64,000 bases of DNA from positions 1,589,501 through 1,653,500 of the forward strand of contig JAUIRK010000570.1 of the NCBI GenBank assembly GCA_030549495.1. Reading direction: 5' to 3'. Positions 14,101-28,064 of this stretch are shown piece after piece. Each line of letters begins with the position of its first letter. The first letter of the stretch is position 1. The notes under the pieces were generated by a model. That model had not been told where the DNA came from and ran no database searches. It saw nothing but the letters and a program-made list of their open reading frames with translations. Origin of the DNA: Nectonema munidae. Lineage: Eukaryota > Nematomorpha > Nectonematoida > Nectonematidae. Position numbers and translations under genes: made by a program.

Positions 14101-17100
14101 AGAAAAAAGACTATTGATAAAAATAAAGAAATTAATCATTCGGAGTATATTGAATACAGACTCTACTCGTTATCAAAAATATCAATGATTAAAAGTAATA
14201 TAGAGTTGTGTATGTATTGAAAAAATAAAATTAAATCGTGAAAAATAGTTTTAATTTTCTCTTAAAATATTTAACTGCGATATTTTATCAAATTTTATTT
14301 ATGGTGCAAAAAAATTGTGGACCCAACCTTGGTCCTAATCCCTAAATCCAAAATTCACGTTTAATGAAATACTAAGTTTCATATCAATTGCTAAATATAG
14401 TTTTTTTGTAATACTTTAAGAGTAACTAACAAAAACTTTATATACCAAAAACAATCTACTTTATCATCTTTCCGAATAGAACTATGGAGGCATTTTTATG
14501 TATGTTCCATTGTTAAAAACTAATAATTCACAAAAAGTTATGGAGAAAAAATTAGGAAGAAAAAATGTAAACATTTGTGTGTTTTGAAGAGTTTATATTA
14601 ATTTTAAGGAGGCATAGAACAAGCTTGAAGTGTATTTGAAAAAATTAAAATTAAAATGAAATGCCTCTATGTTGTTTAAAACCTGACATTTTTGAAAAAA
14701 AAAGATTTTTGAGGATTTTGCCAAAAAATACATATAGATACTTGAAAATAATAGTTCAAGTGAAATAAAATTAAAACTTTTTTATAATTTATCAAAAAAA
14801 ATTTCAATAATTAATAGAAGATAAAACCAAAAATCTTCTTTTTTCAAACTTTTTAGCAATTTAGATGAAATTAAATTTGAAAATTATATTTCATTAAATT
14901 TTTAGCATTTTTCAATTAGAGTACATTACTTAAGGTTTCGAGTTATTTTTAATTCCACAGTTCTTAAAGAATTTTTTTAGTTTTTTGGAAAGCCAATTTC
15001 CATTAAAGTGTTTAACTAAATGTTTTTAGTATGAAATATATCTAATGAATACAACTATATATAGGGATACTTCTAATTTTAATAAAAAAGTATCTCTTTT
15101 ATCTTTTATAGGAAAATATTTTTTACTAATTTTATCTTCAACTAAAAATCGCAAAACATAAAAAAAGTATCAATTTTTCCTGGAAAAATTAATTGGTTTA
15201 AATTTTTTTAAAATATAAAAGGGTGTTTTAAATTTTTTTTTTGGGGGAATTTTTAAGAATATTTTTAAAAAAAAAAAAAATATTTTTGGATAAAAAATTA
15301 AAGTTTTGTTTAACTTTATTCTCAAAAACTGAACTTTTGATGATCAAACTATATAAAAAACCCATTTATGCTACTTTTTCATGTTCACAAAACATTAAAA
15401 AGACAACCCTAAATTCTCTACAAAGTTGATTTTGCAATCTTGACATTTTCTTGTACTACCTCCTTAAAACATATAATTGGAAATAAAAGTAGGTATAACT
15501 CTTCTTGAAGTTGTATTAATTTTTTTTTCATAAGCGTCCAAACATTAAAATACACTTTTATTTCTAAGCACCATTTAATTACGAAAAAACATCAAAAATC
15601 ATAAAATTTCCGTAAAGTTTTTCTAGAAAACCTAAAGTTTTATAATTTGGTGTAAATTCATTAAAAAAAATTAATATACCTTAACTCTAAAAATTTTAAT
15701 AATTAACACTATTTTTCATACATTTTATTGTCAAAATAACTAACATAATACGAATATCAAAAAATATATATTTGAAAAGTATTTCCAACAATAGAAAACT
15801 TTTTGTAGTATCGTCTAAAGAAGACAAAATTTAAACATAGTTAATTTACAATTATGCAATTTAAAAAAGACTTTCAACAAACATTTTTAAAAGATGAAAT
15901 TTCTTAAAGTTAAAAAATTCCTTCGATAAAAATGGTATTTGATAGTGCAACCAAATTTCTTAATTTGTAAAATTTGCTATTATTTGATTGAGAGAAAAAA
16001 CAATACCAGCGCATACATTTTTAGAAATGTAAACTTTCCTTTTACACGCCACTACTTCAAATACACTTTAACTATCAATAAAATCTGTCTATATATCTTC
16101 CATTACCCCTAATTTAGAACCCAAAATAAAAAATTATTTTTCTAATCGTATTTTTCAATGTTCTACATGTGGAACGTTGGCGCTCTAAGACAAAAATGTT
16201 ATAAATTTTTATTTAATTTTTTTTACTAAAATTTTACCTAAAAATTAGAATGATAGGGATCCCTACATCTCTCATTTAGCCGTTTTCGCACTTATTGATT
16301 TCTTTTTTTCTATTTTTCGGACAAAAAACACATCTGCCCTGTTTTGTAGCGCTTGTTAAGAAATGGCTGTTCGTTTTTCTGAAAGACTTTAGGATTACCT
16401 TGGTTGGACCACCGACACGGATCCGTTTTACTTTTGAAAAAAACAAATTCATTACAACTTCACGTCTAAAGTCAAGGGGAGTAAGTTTATTGTTACTATT
16501 TGAGTCACACTCATTCCAAGGCATTCTTCTCGTTTCTCTTCTGCTCCAGCATAAAGTTGTAACATAAAAGGATAACCATCTTCATTGCAAATAGCATAAA
16601 ATTGTATACCCAAATCTGATGGATTTGCCATTTATGTACATCTTACCACGATGTCGACCATGATATAGAACCATTATTGATAAATATTTTGAAAAAACAC
16701 CCAACTGTATTAGCTGTTTATTGAAGTGATCATATAAGTGTCTAATTTTTTTTATCATTAGCATCCAATTCCATATTATCTGAAAAATGGAGAAATTTTT
16801 TCAACTCTCTAAATCTTTGTCTACTCATTACATTTGAAACAGTATCACATCGAATATCGATCGAAGTTGACTAATATAAGTTTTAGAACGCAAATTTTTA
16901 ATAATTTTTTTAGTTTAATATCTAATTACCAAATTCAATTAACAATAACGAAAAAAATTAGCTCCTATATATTTTAATATGCTTTGAATAGCAGGTTCCA
17001 AATGTGGAAAGTTGGCTCCTAAACGGTAATTAAAAGTTTTTTAGAGTTTATATTAATGTGATACAGTCGAACCATGTTTAAAAAGCCGAAAATGGCAAAT

Positions 17101-20100
17101 TTGAAGTTTCATGAAAATTTAAGTTCTATTCTAAGTTATATTAATAAGCTGTCAGAGCTTTAATTTGACATTCACTTGTGTAAAACGGTTAAGAAACAAA
17201 AAAGTTATAAACAAAAATAACAAAATAAAAAATTGTATAAAATTTAAACTAAAAAGTTAACATTTATTTAATAGTACATATAAAACTCGTTATAGACCAA
17301 AGACTGTTGCATGCACACATGCAAATTTTGTACCTGAATCACTATTTTTCGCTAGTGCGTGCGTATACATGTGGTGTATACTAGGGTTTGCTCCCGGTTC
17401 TGAAATCCCGGAACATTGCCGGTTCTAAAATTTTGGAAACCGTCTCGGAACCGAAAAGTATTCCCGGTTCCGAGAATAACTTAGTTGTAATTGATTTATT
17501 TCACTATGCAATGCTTCTTTGATAATAGTATAATTATATATAGTCAAAGGATCTAAATGTGCAGAAAGTGGGGATGAGTTTTGAAATTTTGTATATAGAC
17601 CTGATTAATTCCACCCCTGGTAAACATATAACTGAAACACTTTGCTGTGTTGCAACATTTGGCTAAGTGACACTTTGTAGCCTAAAATTAAATGATGTAG
17701 GTTTGGGGTATGTGAGCATTAAATAGCTGGCTGTTTTATAAACAAGTATTAATTGCTAAATAAAATTATTCATATTTTTAATTAGTTAGTTAAAATTAGT
17801 GAAGTGTCACCTAACCATGTGTTTATGTACTGAGTGAAGATGTTTGGAAACAGTTGGGCCCGGATGACAGTTATGAGATGAGCTTGATAAATTATTGAGT
17901 TTGATCATTTTTCATCTATTGCACCATAAGAGCTAAACGATGGTGAAACTTTCAAAGTGTAACCTAAACTTCGGAAATTTAACCATGTGAATACTTTAGT
18001 GGTGGGGAGGGGGGGAGGGTTATTGAGGGATTACCTTTAGATTGAGATAGAGTAATGTGGGACGCTTTAACAACAACGAATTTGCTAAGTCACCCCTTAC
18101 GAGTTTGAATGAATTGGAGCAAAAATCCAAAATTATTACGTGAGAATCAAAGAATACGAAATTTGGTGAAAGCTTTTCGCGATAAAAAGGCAAAAAGCGT
18201 GAGAATGAATTTAAATAGGTGATGCAAGTGGTGTTGTGGTTGTGCAGGAGGTTTTTGAACGCAATTGAACGCGCAAACAAAAAAGTGAGATAACAGGTAG
18301 AATAGTCGAGTAAGATTTATCGCATGTATGCATCTTTTTTTAGAAAGTACAAAGTTGAATGGAATTTTGAGTTTATCTCCAATTTGATAAAGATAAATCG
18401 CTTCTTCCACTCACCAAATCACGACTTTGTGACAATCTCAATACCATGAAATGTGATGTGGAAGAGAGTGGAGAGTGCATCCATCAGTTGTCATTGATTT
18501 TGAAAGTAATTACTTCAGAAATCATATACAAGTGTTTGCTAGTAATATATGAATAATGAGAATTCTCACTATGTGGACCTAGTCAGTAAGGATAGTATCA
18601 ATTTTGCATTCTCTCATGTCTCAACTCAGCACAAATCATCCTTACTTTTTTAATTAGAGAAAAAGTAAACAAATATATCTCTTTTTACGCGCTGATAGTT
18701 TCTTTTTTATTGATACTTTCACATTATAACTTCCATAATCAATTAATACTCATTTTTATTCCTCACAGAAAAAGGTTTGAACTCTGAGCCAAAGATTCAT
18801 TCATATTCAAGATATCCTATATCCTTGATTGAATATACAACAATTACAAAAATGGACAGTTACACCTAATTTAACTAATTAATTAATTAACTAGCTGATG
18901 GTTTCAGATGTAGTGCTTCTAGTCGATAGTTTCAAACTTTTATATGAAATTCTAGGCAATTTACTTTTATAAATTTTTTATGTTTCAATATTTTTCATTT
19001 TCTTTCTGATTAATAACCCGTTAACGCCCAGAGTTGACTTTACAAAAATAAAATCGTCTACGTTTATCAAAGCTCTTTAATACAAATCTTCTGCTTTAAA
19101 ATAGATATCGTCTGATTATTCTGGTCGTGGTGGAAAATATAATTATATAGTTTCAGTGAGGAAAGCTCATATTTTCTCATATCAGTGTACAAATAATATA
19201 GGGGATATATAATTTTATATTTATAAAAGGCGGTTGTTTTAAATCGATAGCTTGGCAAAGCTTCGGAGGTATTTTATATGCTAAAGAAGTCATTAAATAA
19301 TATATTTTATAATGAACACAAAATAACGAATTCTTTGTTTTCATCTTAATTAACTATACATGTTTTGAAAATTGTCATGATGTGTATTCAAACATGCAAT
19401 CTATATTTATATTATATACTTAAAAAGTTATAATTGTTTTTGTCATTGGAGGGCGAGAATGGAGTATGCAAACTCTTTAATTTTATTGCATAAATTTTTT
19501 CGAATATTTTTCGCTTTAACCAATAAAATTACACGAGAATCTAGCCAATTATTTTGAATATTTTAAATAAATTTTGTGCATTTAAATAAACTGTGTAAAA
19601 ATCTCGTATCTTATTGGCTAAAATTCAATAATTTTAAAGCATTGTCATATATTATATCTAATATATAAACATGAGCAACGTGAGTTAGCGGGTATAGATA
19701 GCGAGACTTTTTGTCATTTGCATCCATAAATGTCAAGGAAAAAGTTATAATTTATGATATAGTATTTATGGGTCGAATCTGGAGCCGGAACTACATAAAT
19801 AATTCATGAAGCTTTTCAATTTGGTGGCAGATGTTCTAGCAGTGGAAGAGTAGGACTTTGAATCTTGATCAAGAGATTCCGGGTAGAAATCATCCCTGCC
19901 ATTTGTGCAATCATAGAACAATATTCTTTTATTTGATGCAATGCCGATAACTAAAAGAGGATCATATTATTACGGATAGAACTACAAAATTTAGTCGTCG
20001 CCTGTTTATAAGCACAAGTCTACAAACACGATATGTACTTCTTTGGCGATAATGAGAAATGAGTGAACCCGTACATCATTCACTCATTCTCATAGTTAGA

Positions 20101-23100
20101 CTCGGAAGAAGTACTTGAAATTCGTTGCTATCAAGAATGTTGAAACCAGGTTGTCTTCATTTTTCTATCATATTTATATCTAGCCTTTCTTGGATAAGAC
20201 TGACGTCTTTGCCATACTCACAAAGACGGATCGGAAGAAAAGGCTTTATAGAGACGATTGTCGAAGTTTGGACTGAAACGTCACTGAAACCTCTTGGAAT
20301 GATGCTTTTTAATTGAATCAAAAATTCAAGTGTTTTTGAATGAATGAATGAATGAATGAATGAATGAATGAATGAATGAATGAATGAATGAATGAATGAA
20401 TGAATGAATGAATGAATGAATGAATGAATGAATGAATGAATGAATGAATGAATGAATGAATGAATGAATGAATGAATGAATGAATGAATGAATGAATGAA
20501 TGAATGAATGAATGAATGAATGAATGAATGAATGAATGAATGAATGAATGAATGTCTTATGAGTAAACTTCTAAAATGATTTCGATGATTCCAAATATTT
20601 CGTAGAAAAAAATATCTTTATTCAAAAAATATAATAATTATGGAAGAAAGTTTGCATTTATCTTGCTTGAAAATTCATTGCTTACAATAAAAATAGAAGA
20701 GTAGGTTTAATTTCTCGTCTCAAGAAAGCAATCAAAATCAAAACTGTTGAATTTTTTAATTGTCACTTTTTTTGATTTTAACAAATTTTATGAGCATTTA
20801 GGAACACTCATTTTATTAATATTTCATTTGGTCATTGAAAATGGTCTAACTTCAATCATCCTTTTTTGATAAGAAGTCAGGTGTACAGGTGTTCTCCTTA
20901 AAAGTGAAGGTGAAAAGAATGAACAAAATAACGCTTACTTTAGATCAGTGCATCTGATGACTTTAACTTTTTATTACACTGTATGATAAATCAGCCAATG
21001 AAACACTTAAAAAATTGAGAATGCGTAGTACTGAACAATTACCCTATATTCGTAAATCTATACTGAAATAAGTTAGTATGTAACTTTTCATGAGATATCG
21101 TTTTAGAGAGGAAAAATAAATGCAAACAGCGTTAGCGCATAAATACAAAGTCGTATATCAAAGGGTATATACCCTAGGTATACCTTAGATCTGTTCCATA
21201 ATTTGTGTAGTCCGGTTCAATCTGGTCCGTAGATATTATAGTCGGGTTCGATTAGGTTCAAACTATAGACGCTCTAGTCCACGCCTAGGATAGAACTTTT
21301 AACAGGTCTATATGAAGGTTTATATATGATTGCTATTTCTTTATTCTGCTTATCCCTAGTTAGATGGACGATAAACAAGTATTTCAAGAGAGTACATCGT
21401 ATGAAAGGAAAAGAGAAGCGTACATTGTTGAGTTCTTCTCGTTTCTTCCCTCTTTCATTGTAGGATTTGACGAGAAGTGCGGAAACGTTCTTCGTATTGA
21501 CCTTTTCTTCCTTCTTCACCATCTTCAACTTCTCTTCTTCCATGTACTTACTTTTGGTAAACTTTTGAAGGTCCTTAAACTGCAAAGAAATTCTATTTTA
21601 ATTAATCAATTTTTATAACAAATGTAAAAAACATATTTTGACTCTCCCATTAAAAGAAGTAAATTTCAACTGAAAAATTTAAGAAATTTTTTAATTGTAA
21701 TAATAAAAATTTGAGGTCCACATGTGCACAATTGACAGGAGTTAATTTTTTATTATTCAAAAATATGAAAAAAAAATACTTTTTTATTAATCGAAATATA
21801 TTAATAGGTAGTAAAACTCGTGACCGGACATTTTGCATATGGACATTTTGCCTAACGGACATTTCTATATGCATTTTGTCTACTATCACTAGTTCAAAAT
21901 GTTACTAATTTAAAGTTATCACACAATTTTTTTATATATTTATTCAAAATAATATTAAAAAATAGATTTCATAAGTTTTGTGCTAAGCCACGTAAATATT
22001 GACGAAAACCAATAATTTCATAGTTTTCCACAATGCTTTTGAGTCGCTAATTTACACGATTGTGTTTATTTTTTGTTTGAGGCAGATCAAATCGAGCGTT
22101 CGTCTGCTCGATGATTAGTTCGTTATCGGCTTGTTCTTTGCGCAACTTATCAACAAGTTTGCAAGCTGTTGGATGTGTGATTTTAAGACGTAAGTCAAAT
22201 GCATTTGCCAACCTTCTATCGAATTTATTGTACGTGGTAATTCTTGTACTACTCGCTCGTAAACATTCCAAATATTTTGAGCAAAAGTAGGGGTTCTTCT
22301 TCTTCCACATTGAACTAGACCAATCCATATTACTTAAAAGTAGTTCATAAAGTCATTTATATATTCCTCCATGCTTTCATCAAAAGCCGAAACAAATGTT
22401 CGAAAGCAGAACTAACATCTTGCGTCGGCACAAAAGCAATTGCTTGAAGAGATTTTATCAAAAGAGCATTTTCAGGAGAGGCACTATACCAATTAGCAAG
22501 TCCCAAGATTGGAATTTTTTTCCAGAGACATTGACCAAAATGGAAAAAACAACTATTGAATTTGCTTTCTGGGAAGTTTTTTTTGAATAAATTTAAAGCG
22601 GCTCTTTCATAATAATCTACCGTCACCGAGATTGGATTCAAATTTCTTGTATTTCTAAGAAAAGTCCAAATGGAGTCGTATGTAGCTTCATTTTTATACT
22701 TTGTAATACAATAAACCAATGGAATTGCTTTCTGATTAGTTAATAAAACATGGATTGTATAAAGTTGAAAACCTTCTGGCGCAGAATTAAATGTGCCATC
22801 ACAAAAATAATAGGATTTGTTTTGTAGCAGATCTAAGCTTTTTGAAGTTATAAAAAGCATAATCTCAAGACTATGATCTTCATAAGCTAGAAATTGTTCT
22901 CCTCTTATAGTTAATTTTAGTGATTCTGTAAATATATCATCTGTTGAAGCACTTCTGTACCTACGCGCCATCCGGGCTAATGTTTCTTTTTTGGGTAGAG
23001 ATCCAGTAGCATCAACAGGAAAATTTATGATGGAGTTTTGAATGACAAAGTTGTGCAGGGTATGGGGGATGACTATGTTCTGATGGTTGTTGCTCAATTA

Positions 23101-26100
23101 TGTCCAAGAACCATTATAAAGATAACTTTTCGACCACTATGTTCTTTAACAGATCATCATACCGTTGGCAAACTAATTGCGAAGAAGGAAATCAGTACAA
23201 AGAGGTTTGTCAATTATTATCAAAGTTGTGATAAACCTCCTAGTACTGCCTTTCCTTCTTCGCACTCATTTGCCAACAGAATGATGATCTGTTGATGAGC
23301 ATAATGTCGAAAATGATCTTTAGAAGGCTTTTCGTTCCCTTTTTTCATGAATGAAAGTTATACTTCCTATTAATTTATTTCATTCCCTTTTTCACGATGC
23401 CTTAGCCCCATTTTATTTACATAATCTGAATATAGGTGAAAACAATAGGTCCACTTTAATTTAGAATTTGAATAAATAGATTTTGAATCGGCGTATTAAT
23501 CGAAGTATTGTAATTGATTTTTATTGATGTTAATTCACTCAAGCTGCGTTGCAATCCGTGTAAAAAGAACATAATATATTAGAAAAGTTAGTGAACAATA
23601 TTATATAACACCTCTTCACTTTTGCTACCATGCCTCTAATAGGAATTTTTCCTTCTCACTATGCATCCATGCATTTATCAATCAAATTCCATCACAGATT
23701 TTAAACAAAATCAATATGTTGTCAGTTGTTTATTTCGCATGAATTGGTCATACTATTAGTGAGATACTTGACACTGTTTCCTCAATTAATCGATAGTTGG
23801 GTACACGGACATTTGGCCAAAAGACAATTGGCCGACAGACATCTGACCGAATGGACATTTAGCCGACGTACATTTGGCTGAACAGACATTTCACCGAACG
23901 GACATTTGACAGAACAGACAATTGACCGAACAGAACAGAACAGACAATTGATCTTTCGGCCAAATGGCCGAACACGGTAAAGATGCGTATGTTATCTTAC
24001 GCTATTTATAACACAATTTTGTATATCCTTACGTGCCACCAATGGAATGTATTCGTCTACTACAAAGCACATGTTTCACGCTTATAACTGTATTCGGACC
24101 TTCGTTCATCGAGTATTAAGCATCTATGTAATCAATCACTCTTGCTCACTCAGGACTAATTTGCTATATTTTTGTAGGTTATAAGGGTCTAACTAATTAC
24201 TGACATACAAAAAACTGTCCCACAAACTTTCATTTTAATAATATACTATACTAACATTGACTCTAAGACTAACAATATTCTAATTATGGTAAACCTAACT
24301 CTAAAACTAACAATATTCTAACATTGCTAAATCTAACTCTAAAACTAACAATATTCTAACTATACTAACACTAACAATATTCCAACTATGCTAACACAAA
24401 CGTTAAAAGAATATTCTAACTATACTAACACCAACTCTAAGACTAACAATATTCTAACTATACTAAAATTAACTCTATCAATATTCTACCTATACTAACA
24501 CTAACAATATACTAACTATGCTAACACTAACGTTAAAACTAACAATATTTTAACTATACTCTCACCAACTCTAAGACTAACAAAATTCTAACTATACTAA
24601 CTCTAAAACTAACAATATTCTAACTATGCTAACAATAACTCTAAAACTAACAATATTATAACTATACTAAAACTAACTCTAACAATATTCTAACTATACT
24701 AAATGTAAATTATAATGTTTATTCTAAAATCTATTCTAAATGTTTATTCGATCAAATGTCCGTTCGGTCAAATGTCTGTTCGGTCAATGTCGGTTCGGTC
24801 AAATGTCTGTTCGGCCAAATGTACGTCGGCTAAATGTCCATTCGGTCAGATGTCTGTCGGCCAATTGTCTTTAGGCCAAATGCCCGGACAAAGATAGTTG
24901 AATGCCACAAAGTGCACAACATGGTTCCTTTTAAAAGTTCAATCTGTTTCTGTACTAGATTTCGACAAAAAAGCATAGAAAATGACGATTTAGGTAAATA
25001 ATGTTGGATAAGTTTTGAATTTACTGAATTATGAAAAATAATAATAAAACATTTTAAATCAAAGGAGAAAAATAAAGGAAAAAGCAAAGGTAGGAGAAAC
25101 GAAAAGTTGAAAAGACTTCAAAGGGAAAAAATTCATCATGATGAAGTATGGAGTTAAAAAAAAGTATATATTAACTAATTAATTTTGTGATATTTGGAAA
25201 ATTTACAATACAATTAATAAAGAATTTTAATTACAAATCTAATTTTCAACTTTATTATATACAAGATTATAATGTTTAACAACATTGTTTTGTACTTTTA
25301 AATGTTTTTTCTTGAAAATCCATTTTTTAATCGGTTCGAGCTTGTAGCCCATTTTTTTCTTCTTAATCTTTCCCTACATAATTAGGGGAGCCATAAATAA
25401 AACTATATATACTAATGATATTAGGATATATCCACAAGTAATAAGGTTGACCCTATCCTATTTAATAAGAGTGGTATATGCGTTGTTGATTGTTTCAATC
25501 TACTTGGTTTAAACTTTGACTCAAAATTAAGTTTTAAAAATCACTTAAATTATCTGAATTTGAAACTTAGCAGAGTAATTGGTATAATGCACCATATTAA
25601 AAGTTCTTTCCTTTAAATATAAAATCGATTATTTATAAAACCCTTTTTCTACCTCACTTAAACTACAAGCTCATAAACTTTGCACACTCAAATATGAAGC
25701 ACCTGGAAGCATTGAATCGTAAAGCACTCAAAATTGTTGTTAATTTAAATAAATTTTCACACTCAAGCCATATCTTCAGAGAACTGGGATTGCTTTAAAT
25801 AAAAGACTTCTTTTTCAAGGCATAATTTAGTATAATGAAAGGATAGATTATTCTTTTCGAACACCTTCAAGGTTAGTCAAACCTTCTTACCGACTCCAAC
25901 TCGCCAATCAATCGGTGATGTATAAAGTGCCTGTATTTTATGAAGTCTATCGTCATACAATTGGAGAAAGCTGTTCATCAGTTAAAAAATTTTAAAAACT
26001 CTTCAAAGAGGAAGTAATCTCTGCATATCCAGAGAGAATTAACTGCTCTAAGAAAGACTGTTTTTCCTACAAATTTTTGTGATTCATTTTTATTGATGTT

Positions 26101-28016
26101 ATTTTTTATTTTTATTTATATATTTTTTTATTAATTGTGTTAGACATTCCTAAAACGGTTTATATAAACCTTTGGAAGCTAACCTCATCAATGAAATTTT
26201 TATCTCTAATTTTACTAATCTTGATTTATACAAAAATATGCATTTTCTTTTTATTAATGATCCTGTTAATGTTTTGAATAAAGTTCTTCTTCTTCTTCTA
26301 TATATACTAATTAATTAGTTGAAAAAAACTTACTAAATTATAAGGCAAGTTTAAAAATTGAATTAATCAAGATCAATATTCATTTTTCTCAGCGTTAAGT
26401 AATAAATAAACATCAGTATACAGTGGGTGATGGTATGGCGAAAGCAGAATGTATAACAATATTCGTTTTATTAAAGTTTTATAGACCAACGTTTGGAAAG
26501 GAGTGGAGAGATTGAACAAAACTTGTATCAAAGAGGAGTGAATGAATCATGATAGAAAAATCGCACCATATATTTAAACATTTTAATCACTTCATCATGC
26601 ATATATTACTTGCTTATGATTGAACCAAACTTAAATTTAAGCCAAAAATAGTTAACTACGATTTTCAAAGTTTAGAAATGTGTATTTAGTGTGTAAGATA
26701 TTAATACCCAAAAGAAAGAAAAACCGCAAAGTGTAATATATATTTTTTTTGCTTTAAACAAATTTCAACAGAATAAAAAATGGCAGTCATATGTCTGTGC
26801 AACTAACAACAAAGCGATTTACGTGCGCTATACCTTTGCTTGACACTTGATAGAGCGACACATAGTTGAGCGATTAATTTGTTGTATAAATTAATCATAA
26901 AATTGTGTTTTGAATTGTCATTAAAACTAATCTTATTAAAAGTAAGGGAGGATTATGTACATATAGCTATACTTTAGTATATAGCTGTATATTACTGTAT
27001 AGTTATTTTTTATTTTGAAATTTTGATATTTTTTTGGTGTCAAACAATTTATTGAATGTTTATCTGGAAAACTAAAACTTTTAAGCTAGATAGGCTCTTT
27101 GTACAGAAAAGCGAAGGAATATTTGAAAACAAGAAATTAGCGTTGCACTGTTTAAGGTTGTGAAGCTAATAAATGTTTTTAAAAGAAGAAATTAGCATTT
27201 TATCGCTCAAACGATCTTGTCGTTTAAAATGATCGCTCAAGCGTTTATCGCTCCAGAGTGTCTCTACGCCTAAAAAATATAACATTAAAAGAATTTAAAA
27301 TAAATTTTAAGATTTGAAATTGTAGATTCTTTGAAAAATAGACACATATGAATTCATATTTGTTAAGATGGGAAATGATTCTAATAGTCAAATGTTTTTC
27401 GAAAAAGCAAAAAAAAATTCTCTATAAAATCAAAAAAATATCCGATTTTTTGGGTAGAAAATGAATTGTCGTGCAACGCGTTGTGATAAAGGGAAGTATG
27501 TCGGACGAGTACTATTACAACTAATTCAACGCAACAAAAATGCAAGAATATTTATTTACCTTGGGAATAAAGACTAGTGAAAGTGTGATTGTGGTAGCAA
27601 GGATGATCAGAGAGGCCACCATGCAAAACTGAATCGTGATATTGTGCCATGTGACGTATGAGACGGCGGATGCTGTGATGCTGAGAATGAAGATGTTGTA
27701 AACGCTTAGAGCGATGTATTTGGAGTCGTTTAGAGCCTGAACTTTCACATTTCTCGTCTCCCAAGCAAGAAAGCATCCGAATATCTTGAGGCAAAAAGAA
27801 TAAGCACATAATTGACCAGTAATACTCTTATTTCAAAAGTAAAATTAGATTCCCCTCCACACTTTCATTGAAGCTTCAAACATGAAGTAAAAATATTCCT
27901 TTGTCATATTACATTCTGTAGCAAAAGTTGCGATGAAACTTTTTTGAGAATTAAAATTATTCGATAAAAGTATAAATGAGAAGAGGTGAATGTAGAGTTC
28001 TCAAATATGATATGTA

Positions 28017-28064
<48 letters not shown>

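Noticed and set aside
18020-18410. Two overlapping minus-strand frames with a GTGAGT donor at about 18413
   Set aside because: Neither frame matches the receptor tail or any domain, and the exons at 21424 and 13013 already join in phase.
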